Below are positions 8,039-15,639 of a stretch of DNA of 64,000 nucleotides, piece after piece. The translations under genes were made by a program, and so were the position numbers. The stretch covers positions 599,664 through 663,663 of the forward strand of contig NZ_JAHBZI010000002.1 in the NCBI RefSeq assembly GCF_019635515.1. The letters run 5' to 3'. The notes below the pieces were generated by a model. The model was given only the letters and a program-made list of their open reading frames with translations, did no database searches and was not told where the DNA came from. The stretch is from Sphingomonas sp. Lineage in GTDB: Bacteria; Pseudomonadota; Alphaproteobacteria; Sphingomonadales; Sphingomonadaceae. The first letter of the stretch is position 1. Each line of letters opens with the position of its first letter.

Positions 8039-8230
8039 ATGAACCGCGAGCTTCGCAGACTGAAACGCGCAATCGAAGCCATGCCCGAACCCGAGTGGCA
8101 GGTGTTCCAGCGCGCACGCTACCGCGACCTCGATTATTTCGAGATCGCTGCCGAGCTCGACACCACCGTTGCCGAGGTCGAGCGCCTCCTCGGCTCCGCC
8201 ATGACCCACCTCATGCAATTTCCCGGATGA
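8039..8230 (+). CDS. Small sigma-70 region 4-like HTH protein
   Basis: 63 residues from the ATG at 8039, which has GGAG seven bases upstream; two earlier in-frame ATGs (8021, 8033) lie on or before that site. The sequence is one domain: basic N-terminus, then YFEIAAELDTTVAEVERLLGSAMTHL, a helix-turn-helix like sigma-factor region 4.2 with the usual Ala-Glu-x-Leu first helix and a Val-Glu recognition helix. No region 2 is present, so it is not a full sigma factor; it may be a small DNA-binding regulator of the element. Its family is known from similar sphingomonad ICEs next to DUF2493 genes. Confidence 0.75.
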   Translation: MNRELRRLKRAIEAMPEPEWQVFQRARYRDLDYFEIAAELDTTVAEVERLLGSAMTHLMQFPG

Positions 8231-8270
8231 CCGCAGGAACATTGAGGAAACGGCAAGCCGCAGCTAGGAA

Positions 8271-9182
8271 ATGAACATGCGCGTCGATCTCGATCACTTG
8301 CCAGATGTCCAGCAGGCCGAGCTGGCACGCGTGCGCGACACGCTGATGGCGGAATTCGCGCAGGCAATCTCGACCTCGACCCAGCCGTGGAAGAAGAACG
8401 GCAAGATCCTCAAGATCATCCTGTTCGGCAGCTACGCGCGCGACGACTGGGTCGATGAGCCCGACAACGGCTACCAGTCCGATTTCGATCTGCTGGTCAT
8501 CGTCAGCCACGAGGATCTGACCGATGTCGCGGCATATTGGTACATCGCGGAGGACAAGATTCTCCACGATCCCGCCGTGCAGCGCCCGGTCAACATCATC
8601 GTCCACACCCTTAATGAGGTGAACCAGGCCCTTCAGCGCGGCGAGTATTTCTGGGTCGATATCGTTCGCGATGGGGTCGTGCTCTACGAGCTGCCTCAGC
8701 ACGCGCTTGCCGCGCCACAGCCCCTTACGCCGGCCGATGCTTATCGGATGGCTCAGGAGTATTTTGAACACTGGCTGCCGTTAGCTGATCACGCCCGTTC
8801 ACTTGCGGGTACCAGCGTGGACAATGGTGTGCTCCGAGACGCCGCATTCATGCTGCACCAAGCAGCCGAACGACTGTTCATCTGCTTTCTGCTTGTGCGT
8901 ACGCTCTATTTTCCTCGATCGCACAACATCAAGTTTCTGCGTTCAATCGCTGAAGACAAGGAGCCTCGGCTTGTCGATGCATGGCCGCGCGCAACTCGCC
9001 TCGATCGCCGCCGCTTCGAATTGCTGAAGCGCGCCTATGTCGAGGCACGCTATTCGCCGAGCTACGAGATCGGCGCGGAAAATTTAGACGCGCTCGCCAT
9101 GTCCGTGACGCGGCTGCGCGATATCGTCGAGCAGGTCTGCCTCGAGCGGCTTGCCGAGCTTCGGGCCGCTGCCGGGCTCTAG
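8271..9182 (+). CDS. Fused MNT nucleotidyltransferase-HEPN protein
   Basis: 303 residues, with an aggaa sequence just before the ATG. Residues 45-80 form a minimal nucleotidyltransferase (MNT) active site: GSYAR (53-57) and DFD (71-73), with a further acidic position later. Residues about 150-290 are a HEPN four-helix domain: AAFMLHQAAERLFICFLL, an RSHNIKFLRSI loop, and ARYSPSYEI near the end, as in MNT-associated HEPN proteins. Usually MNT and HEPN are separate antitoxin and toxin genes, where MNT adds AMP to HEPN; here they are one chain. Fused versions are known in mobile elements. It forms a tight pair with the DUF4238 gene (ATG 3 bp after the stop), so the two probably act together. The role may be defence or element stability, by inference. 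Confidence 0.8.
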   Translation: MNMRVDLDHLPDVQQAELARVRDTLMAEFAQAISTSTQPWKKNGKILKIILFGSYARDDWVDEPDNGYQSDFDLLVIVSHEDLTDVAAYWYIAEDKILHDPAVQRPVNIIVHTLNEVNQALQRGEYFWVDIVRDGVVLYELPQHALAAPQPLTPADAYRMAQEYFEHWLPLADHARSLAGTSVDNGVLRDAAFMLHQAAERLFICFLLVRTLYFPRSHNIKFLRSIAEDKEPRLVDAWPRATRLDRRRFELLKRAYVEARYSPSYEIGAENLDALAMSVTRLRDIVEQVCLERLAELRAAAGL

Positions 9183-9184
9183 CG

Positions 9185-10486
9185 ATGGCGCGCACGCCCG
9201 CCGTCGGCGGCACGCCTTCGGCACCGCCCCCTGTCGCTGAGCCGCTTCCCTTCAAATCGATCCGACCGGCTATGTCGCGTAGCGCCGTATCGAAGGTGCT
9301 GACTGGCGCCCCCGACGAACTCATCGATGCCCTTGCCTTGATCTACGATGAAGTCGTGCACCGCATCATCGTCCAGATGTTCGAACTCGGGCGTCCTGAC
9401 GAGACACCCCTGGATATCGACCTTCGCGAGGAGATGGCGCTGGAGATCGCCAAGCTCTCGCTCTGGCTTGGCGAGCGCGTAGTCGAGAAACGTCTGCCCG
9501 ATCGGGAGCCGGGGGATATCGATTTGGTCGCGGAGCGCGAGGCTGTGCTCGGTTCAGCCGGCGCTGAGACGATCACGAACACGGCTCGCATGGCCTTCGA
9601 TCATATCTGGGGCCGGTTGATCGAGGAGCGCTATAAGCCCAAGACCATCGCCGCAGCGAAGCGCAAGGCCAATCCTCGCAAGCAGGTCCTCGCGGTAAAG
9701 CCGGTGGGCAAGAACCACTTCATCCCCCGCTGGTTCATCCGCGATCTCTGGGCGGTCGATGGCAAGGTGCTCCGTTGGCGCCGCGACGGGGATGGCTGGA
9801 TTTCTGCCCGGCGCGGGTTCGGAGAATGGGGATATCGCCACAATCTCTACAGTGATCGGCTCGAAGCGTATTTCAGCCTGCTCGAGGGCGATGCGAAGAA
9901 GCCCATCGAGATGCTGCTGGATACCAGGCCTCTCAACGGGCCTCAGCGCGAGGCGTTCGTCGGCTTTCTGATTATCCAGCTGCTGCGCAATCCAACCTTT
10001 ATCGAGCGGCACAACGACCATCTCGCACCCGTTATCGATGCGCTCGATCCCAGCGAGGGAGAATGGACGCTCGAACGCTCCTACGAGGCGATGTTCCAGA
10101 ATAACGATCTGTATCGCCTGCTGGCTACCCCAGTGATGGAAAGCCGCTGGGCGGTAGTGAAGTCTGCCGAGCCGGTTTTCGTATTGCCCGATACGTTCGG
10201 TGTGCGGGCACCGGGTGATGACGGGCTGCGTCTGATCGCTCCGCTTTCGCCCAAAGCATGCTTCGTGACATTGCCGGATCGCGAGGCGGTGAAGCGGATC
10301 GTGCCCCGGCATCTTCCTGCAGATCAGGCACTCGCCCGGCGCATCTCCGCGGCGCTGGCGAACGCCGCCGACCGGGAATTCCTGACGCATCCTTCCTTCG
10401 TTGTGGCAGATCTCCCTGCGCCCGAAGCGCCGTCCGCCTTGCTCACGGACATCGCCGCGGCGATCGCGGCGCGAGGTGAGGACTGA
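9185..10486 (+). CDS. DUF4238 domain protein
   Basis: 433 residues from the ATG at 9185, two bases after the MNT-HEPN stop; the longer frame back to 8981 only overlaps that gene. Residues 176-189 (GKNHFIPRWFIRDLW) followed by a charged strand are the DUF4238 signature, normally HHxxPRxYLRxF. The rest of the family pattern follows: FVGFLIIQLLRNPTF helix and the late LSPKACFVTLPDRE strand. DUF4238 members occur with toxin-like or defence genes and have no assigned reaction. The N-terminal 170 residues are helical and less conserved. The tight pairing with an MNT-HEPN fusion suggests a two-gene system. Confidence 0.75.
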   Translation: MARTPAVGGTPSAPPPVAEPLPFKSIRPAMSRSAVSKVLTGAPDELIDALALIYDEVVHRIIVQMFELGRPDETPLDIDLREEMALEIAKLSLWLGERVVEKRLPDREPGDIDLVAEREAVLGSAGAETITNTARMAFDHIWGRLIEERYKPKTIAAAKRKANPRKQVLAVKPVGKNHFIPRWFIRDLWAVDGKVLRWRRDGDGWISARRGFGEWGYRHNLYSDRLEAYFSLLEGDAKKPIEMLLDTRPLNGPQREAFVGFLIIQLLRNPTFIERHNDHLAPVIDALDPSEGEWTLERSYEAMFQNNDLYRLLATPVMESRWAVVKSAEPVFVLPDTFGVRAPGDDGLRLIAPLSPKACFVTLPDREAVKRIVPRHLPADQALARRISAALANAADREFLTHPSFVVADLPAPEAPSALLTDIAAAIAARGED

Positions 10487-10516
10487 ACGGGTTGCTCGGA
10501 TCGCGTCCCGATCCGA

Positions 10517-11035
10517 TCACCTGATCTCGCGTCGCACCTGCCCAAGGGCAGCGCAGACGCGGCGACGCTCGTCCACAATCTGTTCGAGCAGCGGGCGGGC
10601 CTCGCATTCCTGCAGAGTCAGCTTCGTGGTCGTGGTGCCCCCGCCCTTGAAGCTGGTGACGGTCATGAGCGCGAGCCACTCGCCTGCGCGATCGATCGCC
10701 ATCTTCGTCACCCCGTGGCACAGCATCGTGCGCAGGGAATCGTGAGCCCGGAACCGCTCGATCGCGCTCAGCGCGGCTTTACGGTGGCCGGTCTGACTGG
10801 CGCCCGATGACAGGATCGCCGCCAAGCGCTCATACCGCTGCCCGACGAGATGCGGGAACTTCGTCCCTTTGATTTCGATATCGGTCGCGTTGAGCGCCGC
10901 GAGCGTCTCGGTAACGGCCTGCTCGGATCGAGCGAAATTCTCGGTCATATGCCCGCGCCACTGGTTCAGCCGCGAGCATGCCACGTCAAAATCCAGCAGC
11001 GGCACGCCTTCGAGCGTCTGCGTTTGCGCGTTCAT
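10517..11035 (-). CDS. Hypothetical protein, convergent with DUF4238 gene
   Basis: 172 residues, no family recognised. It is helical and charged with no signal peptide or membrane segment; the middle has a compact Ala/Leu helix and the C-terminus an Arg-rich helix (DERRRVCAALGQVRREIR). A Thr-rich patch (GGGTTTTKLT) is unusual. It is a lone gene, transcribed towards the DUF4238 gene with 30 bp between stops, and its start is about 160 bp from the divergent MucR-like gene. Coding quality is good over the full length in this frame. Confidence 0.6.
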   Translation of the reverse strand: MNAQTQTLEGVPLLDFDVACSRLNQWRGHMTENFARSEQAVTETLAALNATDIEIKGTKFPHLVGQRYERLAAILSSGASQTGHRKAALSAIERFRAHDSLRTMLCHGVTKMAIDRAGEWLALMTVTSFKGGGTTTTKLTLQECEARPLLEQIVDERRRVCAALGQVRREIR

Positions 11036-11196
11036 CTCTCCGGGTTAGCCAAAGCTCGTTGAGAATAGGTGAGGACAGGAAAGGAAATGAGTTCTGATCG
11101 GTCCGGTAGAACATTTCTTCCGAGACTCTTCATTGTCGTGGACGCAAAGGAGCGGCAACGTGGCGTGCGTCGCCCTATAATACTGGAGAATATCCT

Positions 11197-11691
11197 ATGT
11201 CGGACGAGATTAGCTTGAATACGGTCGAACTAGCGGCCGAACTCACCATCGCCTGGCTCGGAAACCAGAATAATCGCTGCACGGCCGAAGAAGTCCCGAC
11301 CTTTTTGCGGACCATGCACGCGACGATCACTGAACTTTCCGGCACGCCTGCTGCGCCCGCAGCTGCCTCCGACGAAGCGCCCGCCGAACAGGAATTCGCG
11401 CCAGCGGTTACGGTTCGCAAGTCGCTCGCTTCCAAGGATCACATCATCTCGCTGATCGACGGCAAGCCTTACCGGACGCTCCGCCGTCACTTGTCGACGC
11501 ACGGCCTGACGCCCGAGGAATATCGCCGGCGCTACAATCTCAAGGACGACTACCCAATGGTCGCGCCGAACTATTCGGAGCAGCGCCGCGCCATGGCAAA
11601 GAAGATTGGCCTGGGCTCCAAGGGTCGCGGCGCGCGGGCCGGTGCCGCGGCAGCGGACGCGCCGAAGCCCGTAACCAAGCGCGCGAAGTAG
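11197..11691 (+). CDS. MucR/Ros-family transcriptional regulator
   Basis: 164 residues, with ctggag eight bases before the ATG. The N-terminal helix (ISLNTVELAAELTIAWLGNQ) and the C-terminal block (RTLRRHLSTHGLTPEEYR..., YPMVAPNYSEQRR.MAKKIGLG) are diagnostic of MucR/Ros, which are H-NS-like or single zinc-finger repressors of exopolysaccharide, virulence and mobile-element genes. The Cys normally present in the ICLEDG motif is Ser here (IISLIDG), so zinc is probably not bound in the standard way; related rhizobial proteins are known to work without zinc. The N-terminal oligomerisation part and the basic tail are present. It likely silences or tunes genes of the element. Confidence 0.85.
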   Translation: MSDEISLNTVELAAELTIAWLGNQNNRCTAEEVPTFLRTMHATITELSGTPAAPAAASDEAPAEQEFAPAVTVRKSLASKDHIISLIDGKPYRTLRRHLSTHGLTPEEYRRRYNLKDDYPMVAPNYSEQRRAMAKKIGLGSKGRGARAGAAAADAPKPVTKRAK

Positions 11692-11752
11692 GGCTGATTC
11701 ACCGCGCCGTGCGTTCGGGAACGACTATGCCCGAACCTGGACGCCGGCGCCG

Positions 11753-12502
11753 ATGAAACAGCTGATCGCATTCGACCTCGACGGCACCCTCGCCGAGAGC
11801 AAGCAGCCCTTGTCGGATGAAGTTGCCGCGCTGCTTGCGCGGCTTCTGGCGGTCGCCGACGCCGCGATCATCTCGGGCGGTGACTGGCCGCAGTTCGAGA
11901 AGCAGATCGCATCGCGGCTGCCCGCGGGCGCCGCGCGCGAGCGGCTCTGGCTCATGCCGACCACCGGCACCAAGCTGTACCGGTTTGCCGACGGGGCTTG
12001 GCGGCGCGCCTATGCCGACCTGTTCGACGCTGATGAGCGCGCGGAGATTCTGGCGGCGTTCGACCGGGCCCTTGCTGATGCCGGCCTTGCGGACGAGTGC
12101 ATATGGGGCGAGCGGATCGAAGATCGCGGCAGCCAGATTACCTTTTCGGGCCTAGGGCAGCAGGCCCCTCTGGACGCGAAGGAGGCCTGGGATCCCGATC
12201 GGGCCAAGCGCACCGCGCTGCAGGCTACGCTTCCTGCCGCCTTGCCCGACCTGTCGATCAACCTGGGCGGGACCACCTCGATCGACGTCACGCGCAAGGG
12301 GATCGACAAGGCCTATGGCCTGCGACGCTTGAGTGAGGAGAGCGGTGTCGCGCTGGCGCAGATGCTTTTCCTCGGGGATGCGATCTATCCTGGCGGCAAC
12401 GATTATCCGGCATTTACGCTCGGGCTCGACACGGTGAAGGTGCGCGACGTCGCCGAGACGATCGCGGTCGTGACCGGGGTTATCGCCTGCCTCGGCAGCT
12501 AG
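11753..12502 (+). CDS. HAD-superfamily (IIB type) hydrolase
   Basis: 249 residues. Motif I is at residues 6-11 (AFDLDG) with nucleophile D8 and acid/base D10; motif II is the Ser of IISGG; motif IV is LGDAIYPGGNDY near residue 210. The cap insertion between motifs II and III is of the IIB (Cof/phosphomannomutase) type and contains the conserved GSQITFSGLGQQA and TSIDVTRKGIDK segments. Proteins of this pattern are annotated as phosphomannomutase-like or sugar phosphatases. The substrate is unknown. It stands alone between the MucR-like gene and a small ORF; whether it belongs to the element is uncertain. Confidence 0.8.
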   Translation: MKQLIAFDLDGTLAESKQPLSDEVAALLARLLAVADAAIISGGDWPQFEKQIASRLPAGAARERLWLMPTTGTKLYRFADGAWRRAYADLFDADERAEILAAFDRALADAGLADECIWGERIEDRGSQITFSGLGQQAPLDAKEAWDPDRAKRTALQATLPAALPDLSINLGGTTSIDVTRKGIDKAYGLRRLSEESGVALAQMLFLGDAIYPGGNDYPAFTLGLDTVKVRDVAETIAVVTGVIACLGS

Positions 12503-12790
12503 CATGTCGGCAACGGGCCGAGGACTCTGATCAGCGCTGCTGGTCGCGGATGGTCGTCCTTATGAGGAAGAGCGGCATCGTCCTTTGAACCCGGCGCGGG
12601 AACCGCCCCCGCTCTTTGAGGCACTTCCTTGGCCCGGCCCACGGCCTGACGCCATCAACCCGTAAAGGGTCCGCTATGCTGTGCATGCGGCCGCTTCGCC
12701 TGCGGCTGCACGGTGATTGCGGCCGTGCGCCGGACACTTCGGGCGCCTGTCGAGCGGGGGCGGTCCCCGCTCCCGGACAGGAGCATCGAG
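12503..12790. other. Long GC-rich leader before a small ORF
   Basis: No gene seen. It carries several GC hairpins, for example gagcggggg-cggt-ccccgctc directly before the Shine-Dalgarno of the 55-codon ORF at 12791. The general plan (long structured non-coding stretch before a short gene) recurs before the DUF2493 and DUF736 genes. Confidence 0.35.
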
Positions 12791-12958
12791 ATGCCGCTCA
12801 TCCTCGCACAAAAGAACGCCTGGAACCTGGCGCGGACCCTGATGACCATCGTCGTCGTGTTCCGCATCGAAGGCAGCAATTTCGGCGTCGCCGAAGAGCG
12901 TGAGTTCGACGGAGATCCGTCGCTGATCGTTCGCGAATACGACCCGTTCGCGCGCTGA
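12791..12958 (+). CDS. Small hypothetical protein, 55 residues
   Basis: Begins at an ATG with aggag eight bases upstream. The sequence (MPLILAQKNAWNLARTLMTI...) has an N-terminal amphipathic helix, a VVVFRIEGSNFGVAEE strand region and an acidic C-terminus ending DPFAR. No known family. The short length, good ribosome-binding site and a GC-rich leader with hairpins support it as a real gene of the element. Confidence 0.55.
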   Translation: MPLILAQKNAWNLARTLMTIVVVFRIEGSNFGVAEEREFDGDPSLIVREYDPFAR

Positions 12959-12977
12959 CGGCGCGCGACAGGGCCGC

Positions 12978-13328
12978 CTAGTTCATCGCGCCTTCGCGAG
13001 TGACCTGCATCGCCGGTGTCCATGCGCATTCGGGATTGTCGATGAAGTCCTTGAGCAGTTTCGCGTAACGCGAGCCGATATACTCGCCGGTCTTGCGGCG
13101 CTCGCTCGGCACGCGGCCGAGGCCGCAATTGAAGTCGACCGCCACCATCACATCGGTCAGCGCGATCCGCACGATATCGGGGCTGACATAGCCGCCTTCC
13201 GTTCCCGGCACGGCATTGAGGTTGATCACCGCATCGAGCACGGCATCGAACAGTCGCTTCGAGTAATCCGCTTCGCTTTCGGTGAGGGCGCGATCCCCCT
13301 CGTTCGCCTTGTTACCGCCAGCCACCAT
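12978..13328 (-). CDS. Small hypothetical protein behind a LexA-type box
   Basis: 116 residues from the ATG at 13328 (aggata six bases upstream); the frame upstream of this is open but does not look coding. Helical, soluble: YSKRLFDAVLDAVINLNAVPG in the middle and ERRKTGEYIGSRYAKLLKDFID near the end. No family recognised. A perfect alphaproteobacterial LexA site (GTTC-N7-GTTC) lies 25-39 bp upstream of the start, so the gene is probably induced in the SOS response. It converges on the 55-residue ORF with 19 bp between stops. ICEs often tie excision or transfer to SOS, so a regulatory or damage-response role is a reasonable guess only. Confidence 0.65.
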   Translation of the reverse strand: MVAGGNKANEGDRALTESEADYSKRLFDAVLDAVINLNAVPGTEGGYVSPDIVRIALTDVMVAVDFNCGLGRVPSERRKTGEYIGSRYAKLLKDFIDNPECAWTPAMQVTREGAMN

Positions 13329-13352
13329 CAAATATCCTGCTTCGATTCGGTG

Positions 13353-13367
13353 GAACGAATATAGAAC
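13353..13367 (-). promoter_or_regulatory. Candidate LexA (SOS) operator
   Basis: Plus strand reads GAAC-gaatata-GAAC, i.e. GTTC-TATATTC-GTTC on the minus strand. GTTC-N7-GTTC is the established LexA box of Alphaproteobacteria. Its AT-rich spacer and its position 25-39 bp upstream of the ATG at 13328 fit overlap with a promoter. Confidence 0.65.
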
Positions 13368-13991
13368 ATCTGGCGCGCAATTCCAACCGAGGGCGCTTGC
13401 GCATTGTCTCCCGCGATCGGCGCCCGCCTGGCCGCGGGGCGCCTTGGCCCCGAAAGGTTGCATCTGGCGCCAGGCGAACGATGGCTGGGCGGGGCTCCCG
13501 CCTTTTCGTCCCGGGGCGCGAAAGGCGGCGGCGAGAGGGCTCTGCTGACCTTCGAACCGGTGCTTCACGGCTGCCTTGCCCAACGCGGCTGAGCGCGCAA
13601 CCGGCCTTGTCCGCTGGAAGGGGCAGGTCGCTCTGCTCGCCAATTTGGGGAGGTCCGTAACCCGGCCAGGATATGGGGCTGGGATCGAGACCTGCCCCGC
13701 CGATTCTGCCCGAAGCGTCGGGTTCGCCACCATCATCCCCGGTGTTCCAAGCCGCCCCTGAGGCCTCGTTGATGGCCGTATGGACGGATACCGGCTGCGC
13801 CTCGCCTGACTAGCCGCAACTGCGTCGCGGACTTTCTTCCCCTGGGCTGCGCCCATTCCTCGCGAGGCAAGAAAGCCCGCTTTGGCAGTCCTCCGCTCCG
13901 CTTCGGGCAAAGCTGCGGCGTCATTCGCACCCGTCCTTTTGACGCCATCGAGGCCGCATGGGGCGGCCTTGAGGAATTGAGGATTAAGACA
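13368..13991. other. Long non-coding stretch before DUF736 gene
   Basis: About 620 bp without a convincing gene. Its last 200 bp contain an imperfect inverted repeat (gcggactttctt near 13825, aagaaagcccgc near 13870) and a gtcctccgct.cgcttcgg element that also occurs in the leader before the DUF2493 gene. This looks like a repeated leader design of the element rather than decayed coding sequence. Confidence 0.4.
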
Positions 13992-14315
13992 ATGGCGAAC
14001 ATCGGCAGCTTCAAGAAAGTCGGCGAGGAATATCAGGGCTCGATCGTGACCCTCAGCGTCCAGGCCAAGGGCGTCCGGATCGTCCCCGAACCCGCCAGCG
14101 CGAACGACAACGCGCCCACCCATCGGGTCTTTGTCGGCCGCGCGGAAATCGGCGCCGCCTGGGCCAAGACCTCGGCCGAACAGCGTCCCTATCTCTCGGT
14201 CAAGCTCGACGACCCCAGCTTCTCCCAGCCCATCTTCGCGAACCTCTTCGACGATGATGGCGGCGAAAGCTCGAGCCTGATCTGGTCGCGCCCGCGGCGC
14301 TCCAGCAACGACTGA
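13992..14315 (+). CDS. DUF736 family protein (copy 1)
   Basis: 107 residues from the ATG at 13992. DUF736 is a small family found on plasmids and ICEs of Alphaproteobacteria. The match covers the full length: MANIGSFKKVGEEYQGSI, the VRIVPEP strand, HRVFVGRAEIGAAW, the YLSVKLDDPSF strand and a final hydrophobic-basic strand (SLIWSRPRR). Function unknown. A second, more diverged DUF736 gene sits inside the transfer operon at 16743. This copy is monocistronic: long leader upstream, terminator directly downstream. Confidence 0.85.
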   Translation: MANIGSFKKVGEEYQGSIVTLSVQAKGVRIVPEPASANDNAPTHRVFVGRAEIGAAWAKTSAEQRPYLSVKLDDPSFSQPIFANLFDDDGGESSSLIWSRPRRSSND

Positions 14316-14324
14316 CACGACGCC

Positions 14325-14356
14325 AAGGCGCCCCGCCGGACACGGCGGGGCGCCTT
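14325..14356 (+). terminator. Rho-independent terminator after DUF736
   Basis: A perfect 13-bp GC-rich stem (aaggcgccccgcc / ggcggggcgcctt) with a 6-base loop begins 9 bases after the stop codon. Only a short T run follows, so its efficiency is uncertain. Confidence 0.7.
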
Positions 14357-14510
14357 TCGCATGTCCGGATCACGCGGACTTGCCAGCGTTATCCCTTCTG
14401 GCGCGGAGCGCTACCGCGCCTCGGGGACTTCGAAGCGGGATGGCGGGATGGCGATTTGGCGGCGGGAATAATCCCGAGCCGGAGCCCGTGCCGTCGCCAT
14501 TCGCTCGCCA

Positions 14511-15242
14511 TTGCCGGCCCATGCCGCGCCCGGCTTCGCGAAGCACGATCGCGCCGATTTCGCGCAGGAATTCCTGCGGCGAAGCCCGGCCTATCGCGCG
14601 GCCTGGGCGACGGCCCAAGGCGCGCTTGAAGCGGCTGCATCGCTAACCCAGGCGAGGCGCTGGGGCCTGGAACGCCTGTTCGATCCCGATCGATCGGTGC
14701 GCACCGCGCCGGCGATCTGGCGCGCGGAGTGCGCATCGCAGATCGTATCGCTGGTCGCCGCGCCGAGCGGCTTCGGCGGCGCCGCGGCGCTTCCCGACTT
14801 CGCGCCGTTGGTGGATTTCAGCGTGGCCGGGACGCGCAACCTCGTCTTCGACATCGCCGGCGCGCGGCATCGCTTTCGGCTCGCTGACGGCGATCGCGAG
14901 GGGCTGGCGATCCTGCTGCCGCCGCTCGGCAATGCGCTCAGCGCCGCCGCCTGCGATGCGGTGCGGCGCATGTTCGCGGGGCTCAGCACCGCCGAACCGG
15001 TGCGCATCCTGCACCCCAGCGCCTTACAGCGGCAGCGCCTGGCGCTGCTGCTGCGCGTGCTCGACGCATCGCTGGGCGGTGCCAGCAATCGCGAGATAGG
15101 CACGCGCATCGTCTATCCTTGGCTCGCCGGAACCGACGCCGTCGCATGGAAGGCGACGAGCGAGCGGCGGCGCGTCCAGCGCCTCCTCGACGAGGCTCAC
15201 GGCCTCAGCGCCTCGGCATATCGCGACCTGCTGACCAGCTAG
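14511..15242 (+). CDS. DUF2285/DUF6499 activator-like protein (FseA type)
   Basis: 243 residues. Start uncertain: TTG at 14511 is the only standard start after the in-frame stop at 14469, with no clear Shine-Dalgarno. Residues about 15-35 (DRADFAQEFLRRSPAYRAAW) are the short DUF6499 domain; the C-terminal 100 residues (LLLRVLDASLGGASNREIGTRIVYP...RRRVQRLLDEAHGL) are DUF2285, a helix-turn-helix domain. In ICEMlSym of Mesorhizobium the corresponding protein FseA activates the excisionase gene rdfS and is made by a programmed frameshift joining the two parts; here both are in one frame. An rdfS-like gene starts 121 bp downstream, matching that circuit. Probably the activator of excision and transfer. 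Confidence 0.8.
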   Translation: MPAHAAPGFAKHDRADFAQEFLRRSPAYRAAWATAQGALEAAASLTQARRWGLERLFDPDRSVRTAPAIWRAECASQIVSLVAAPSGFGGAAALPDFAPLVDFSVAGTRNLVFDIAGARHRFRLADGDREGLAILLPPLGNALSAAACDAVRRMFAGLSTAEPVRILHPSALQRQRLALLLRVLDASLGGASNREIGTRIVYPWLAGTDAVAWKATSERRRVQRLLDEAHGLSASAYRDLLTS

Positions 15243-15245
15243 GGG

Positions 15246-15257
15246 CGACATTTGTCG
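15246..15257. promoter_or_regulatory. Short palindrome in rdfS-like promoter region
   Basis: cgaca-tt-tgtcg lies directly after the DUF2285 stop and about 107 bp before the HTH gene. A dyad here could be an operator for the activator or the HTH protein. Evidence is position and symmetry only. Confidence 0.3.
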
Positions 15258-15363
15258 GGGTGCGATTTCAGCCGCTCCCTCGCAGGCGCCAACTGCCGCC
15301 ATTGGATGCCCGTGATTGGAACGGGCCCGCCGCGCTTGCCGGGCCAACGCCCGGAGAGACTGA

Positions 15364-15639
15364 ATGTCAGGTGAGACGACACAGCGGCTGCTCAGAACCC
15401 CCGATGCCGCGCTGCTGCTGGGTCTCTCGGCGCGCACGCTGGAGAAGCATCGCTGCTATGGCACCGGGCCAGTCTACCGGAAGCTCGGCGGCCGCATCGT
15501 CTATGCCGTGGACGACCTGGTCAGCTGGGCCGACCAGGGGGTTCGGCGCTCGACCTCCGACACCGGCACTGGCACCGTCCATCCTGCCAAGCGCATCGAT
15601 CCGAGCATTCTCGATCGCAAGGGGCCGGTGCGGCGATGA
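15364..15639 (+). CDS. AlpA/RdfS-like helix-turn-helix protein
   Basis: 91 residues. The core RLLRTPDAALLLGLSARTLEKHRCYGTGPVY.KLGGRIVYAVDDLVSWAD is a MerR-like winged helix of the excisionase/AlpA group (HTH_17): DNA-binding helix, wing with RIVY, then the DDL-x-x-W helix. In ICEMlSym the equivalent gene rdfS is the recombination directionality factor and heads the operon that also holds the traF-like peptidase, the transglycosylase and the relaxase; the same order is found here. The gene ends in ATGA overlap with DUF2840, so it leads a translationally coupled operon. By inference it promotes excision and controls the relaxase operon. Confidence 0.8.
   Translation: MSGETTQRLLRTPDAALLLGLSARTLEKHRCYGTGPVYRKLGGRIVYAVDDLVSWADQGVRRSTSDTGTGTVHPAKRIDPSILDRKGPVRR

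Noticed and set aside
11176..11181. TATAAT before the MucR-like gene
   Set aside because: A perfect -10 by sequence, but only 16 bp from the ATG and without a -35 at proper distance; it would put the transcript start on the ribosome-binding site.
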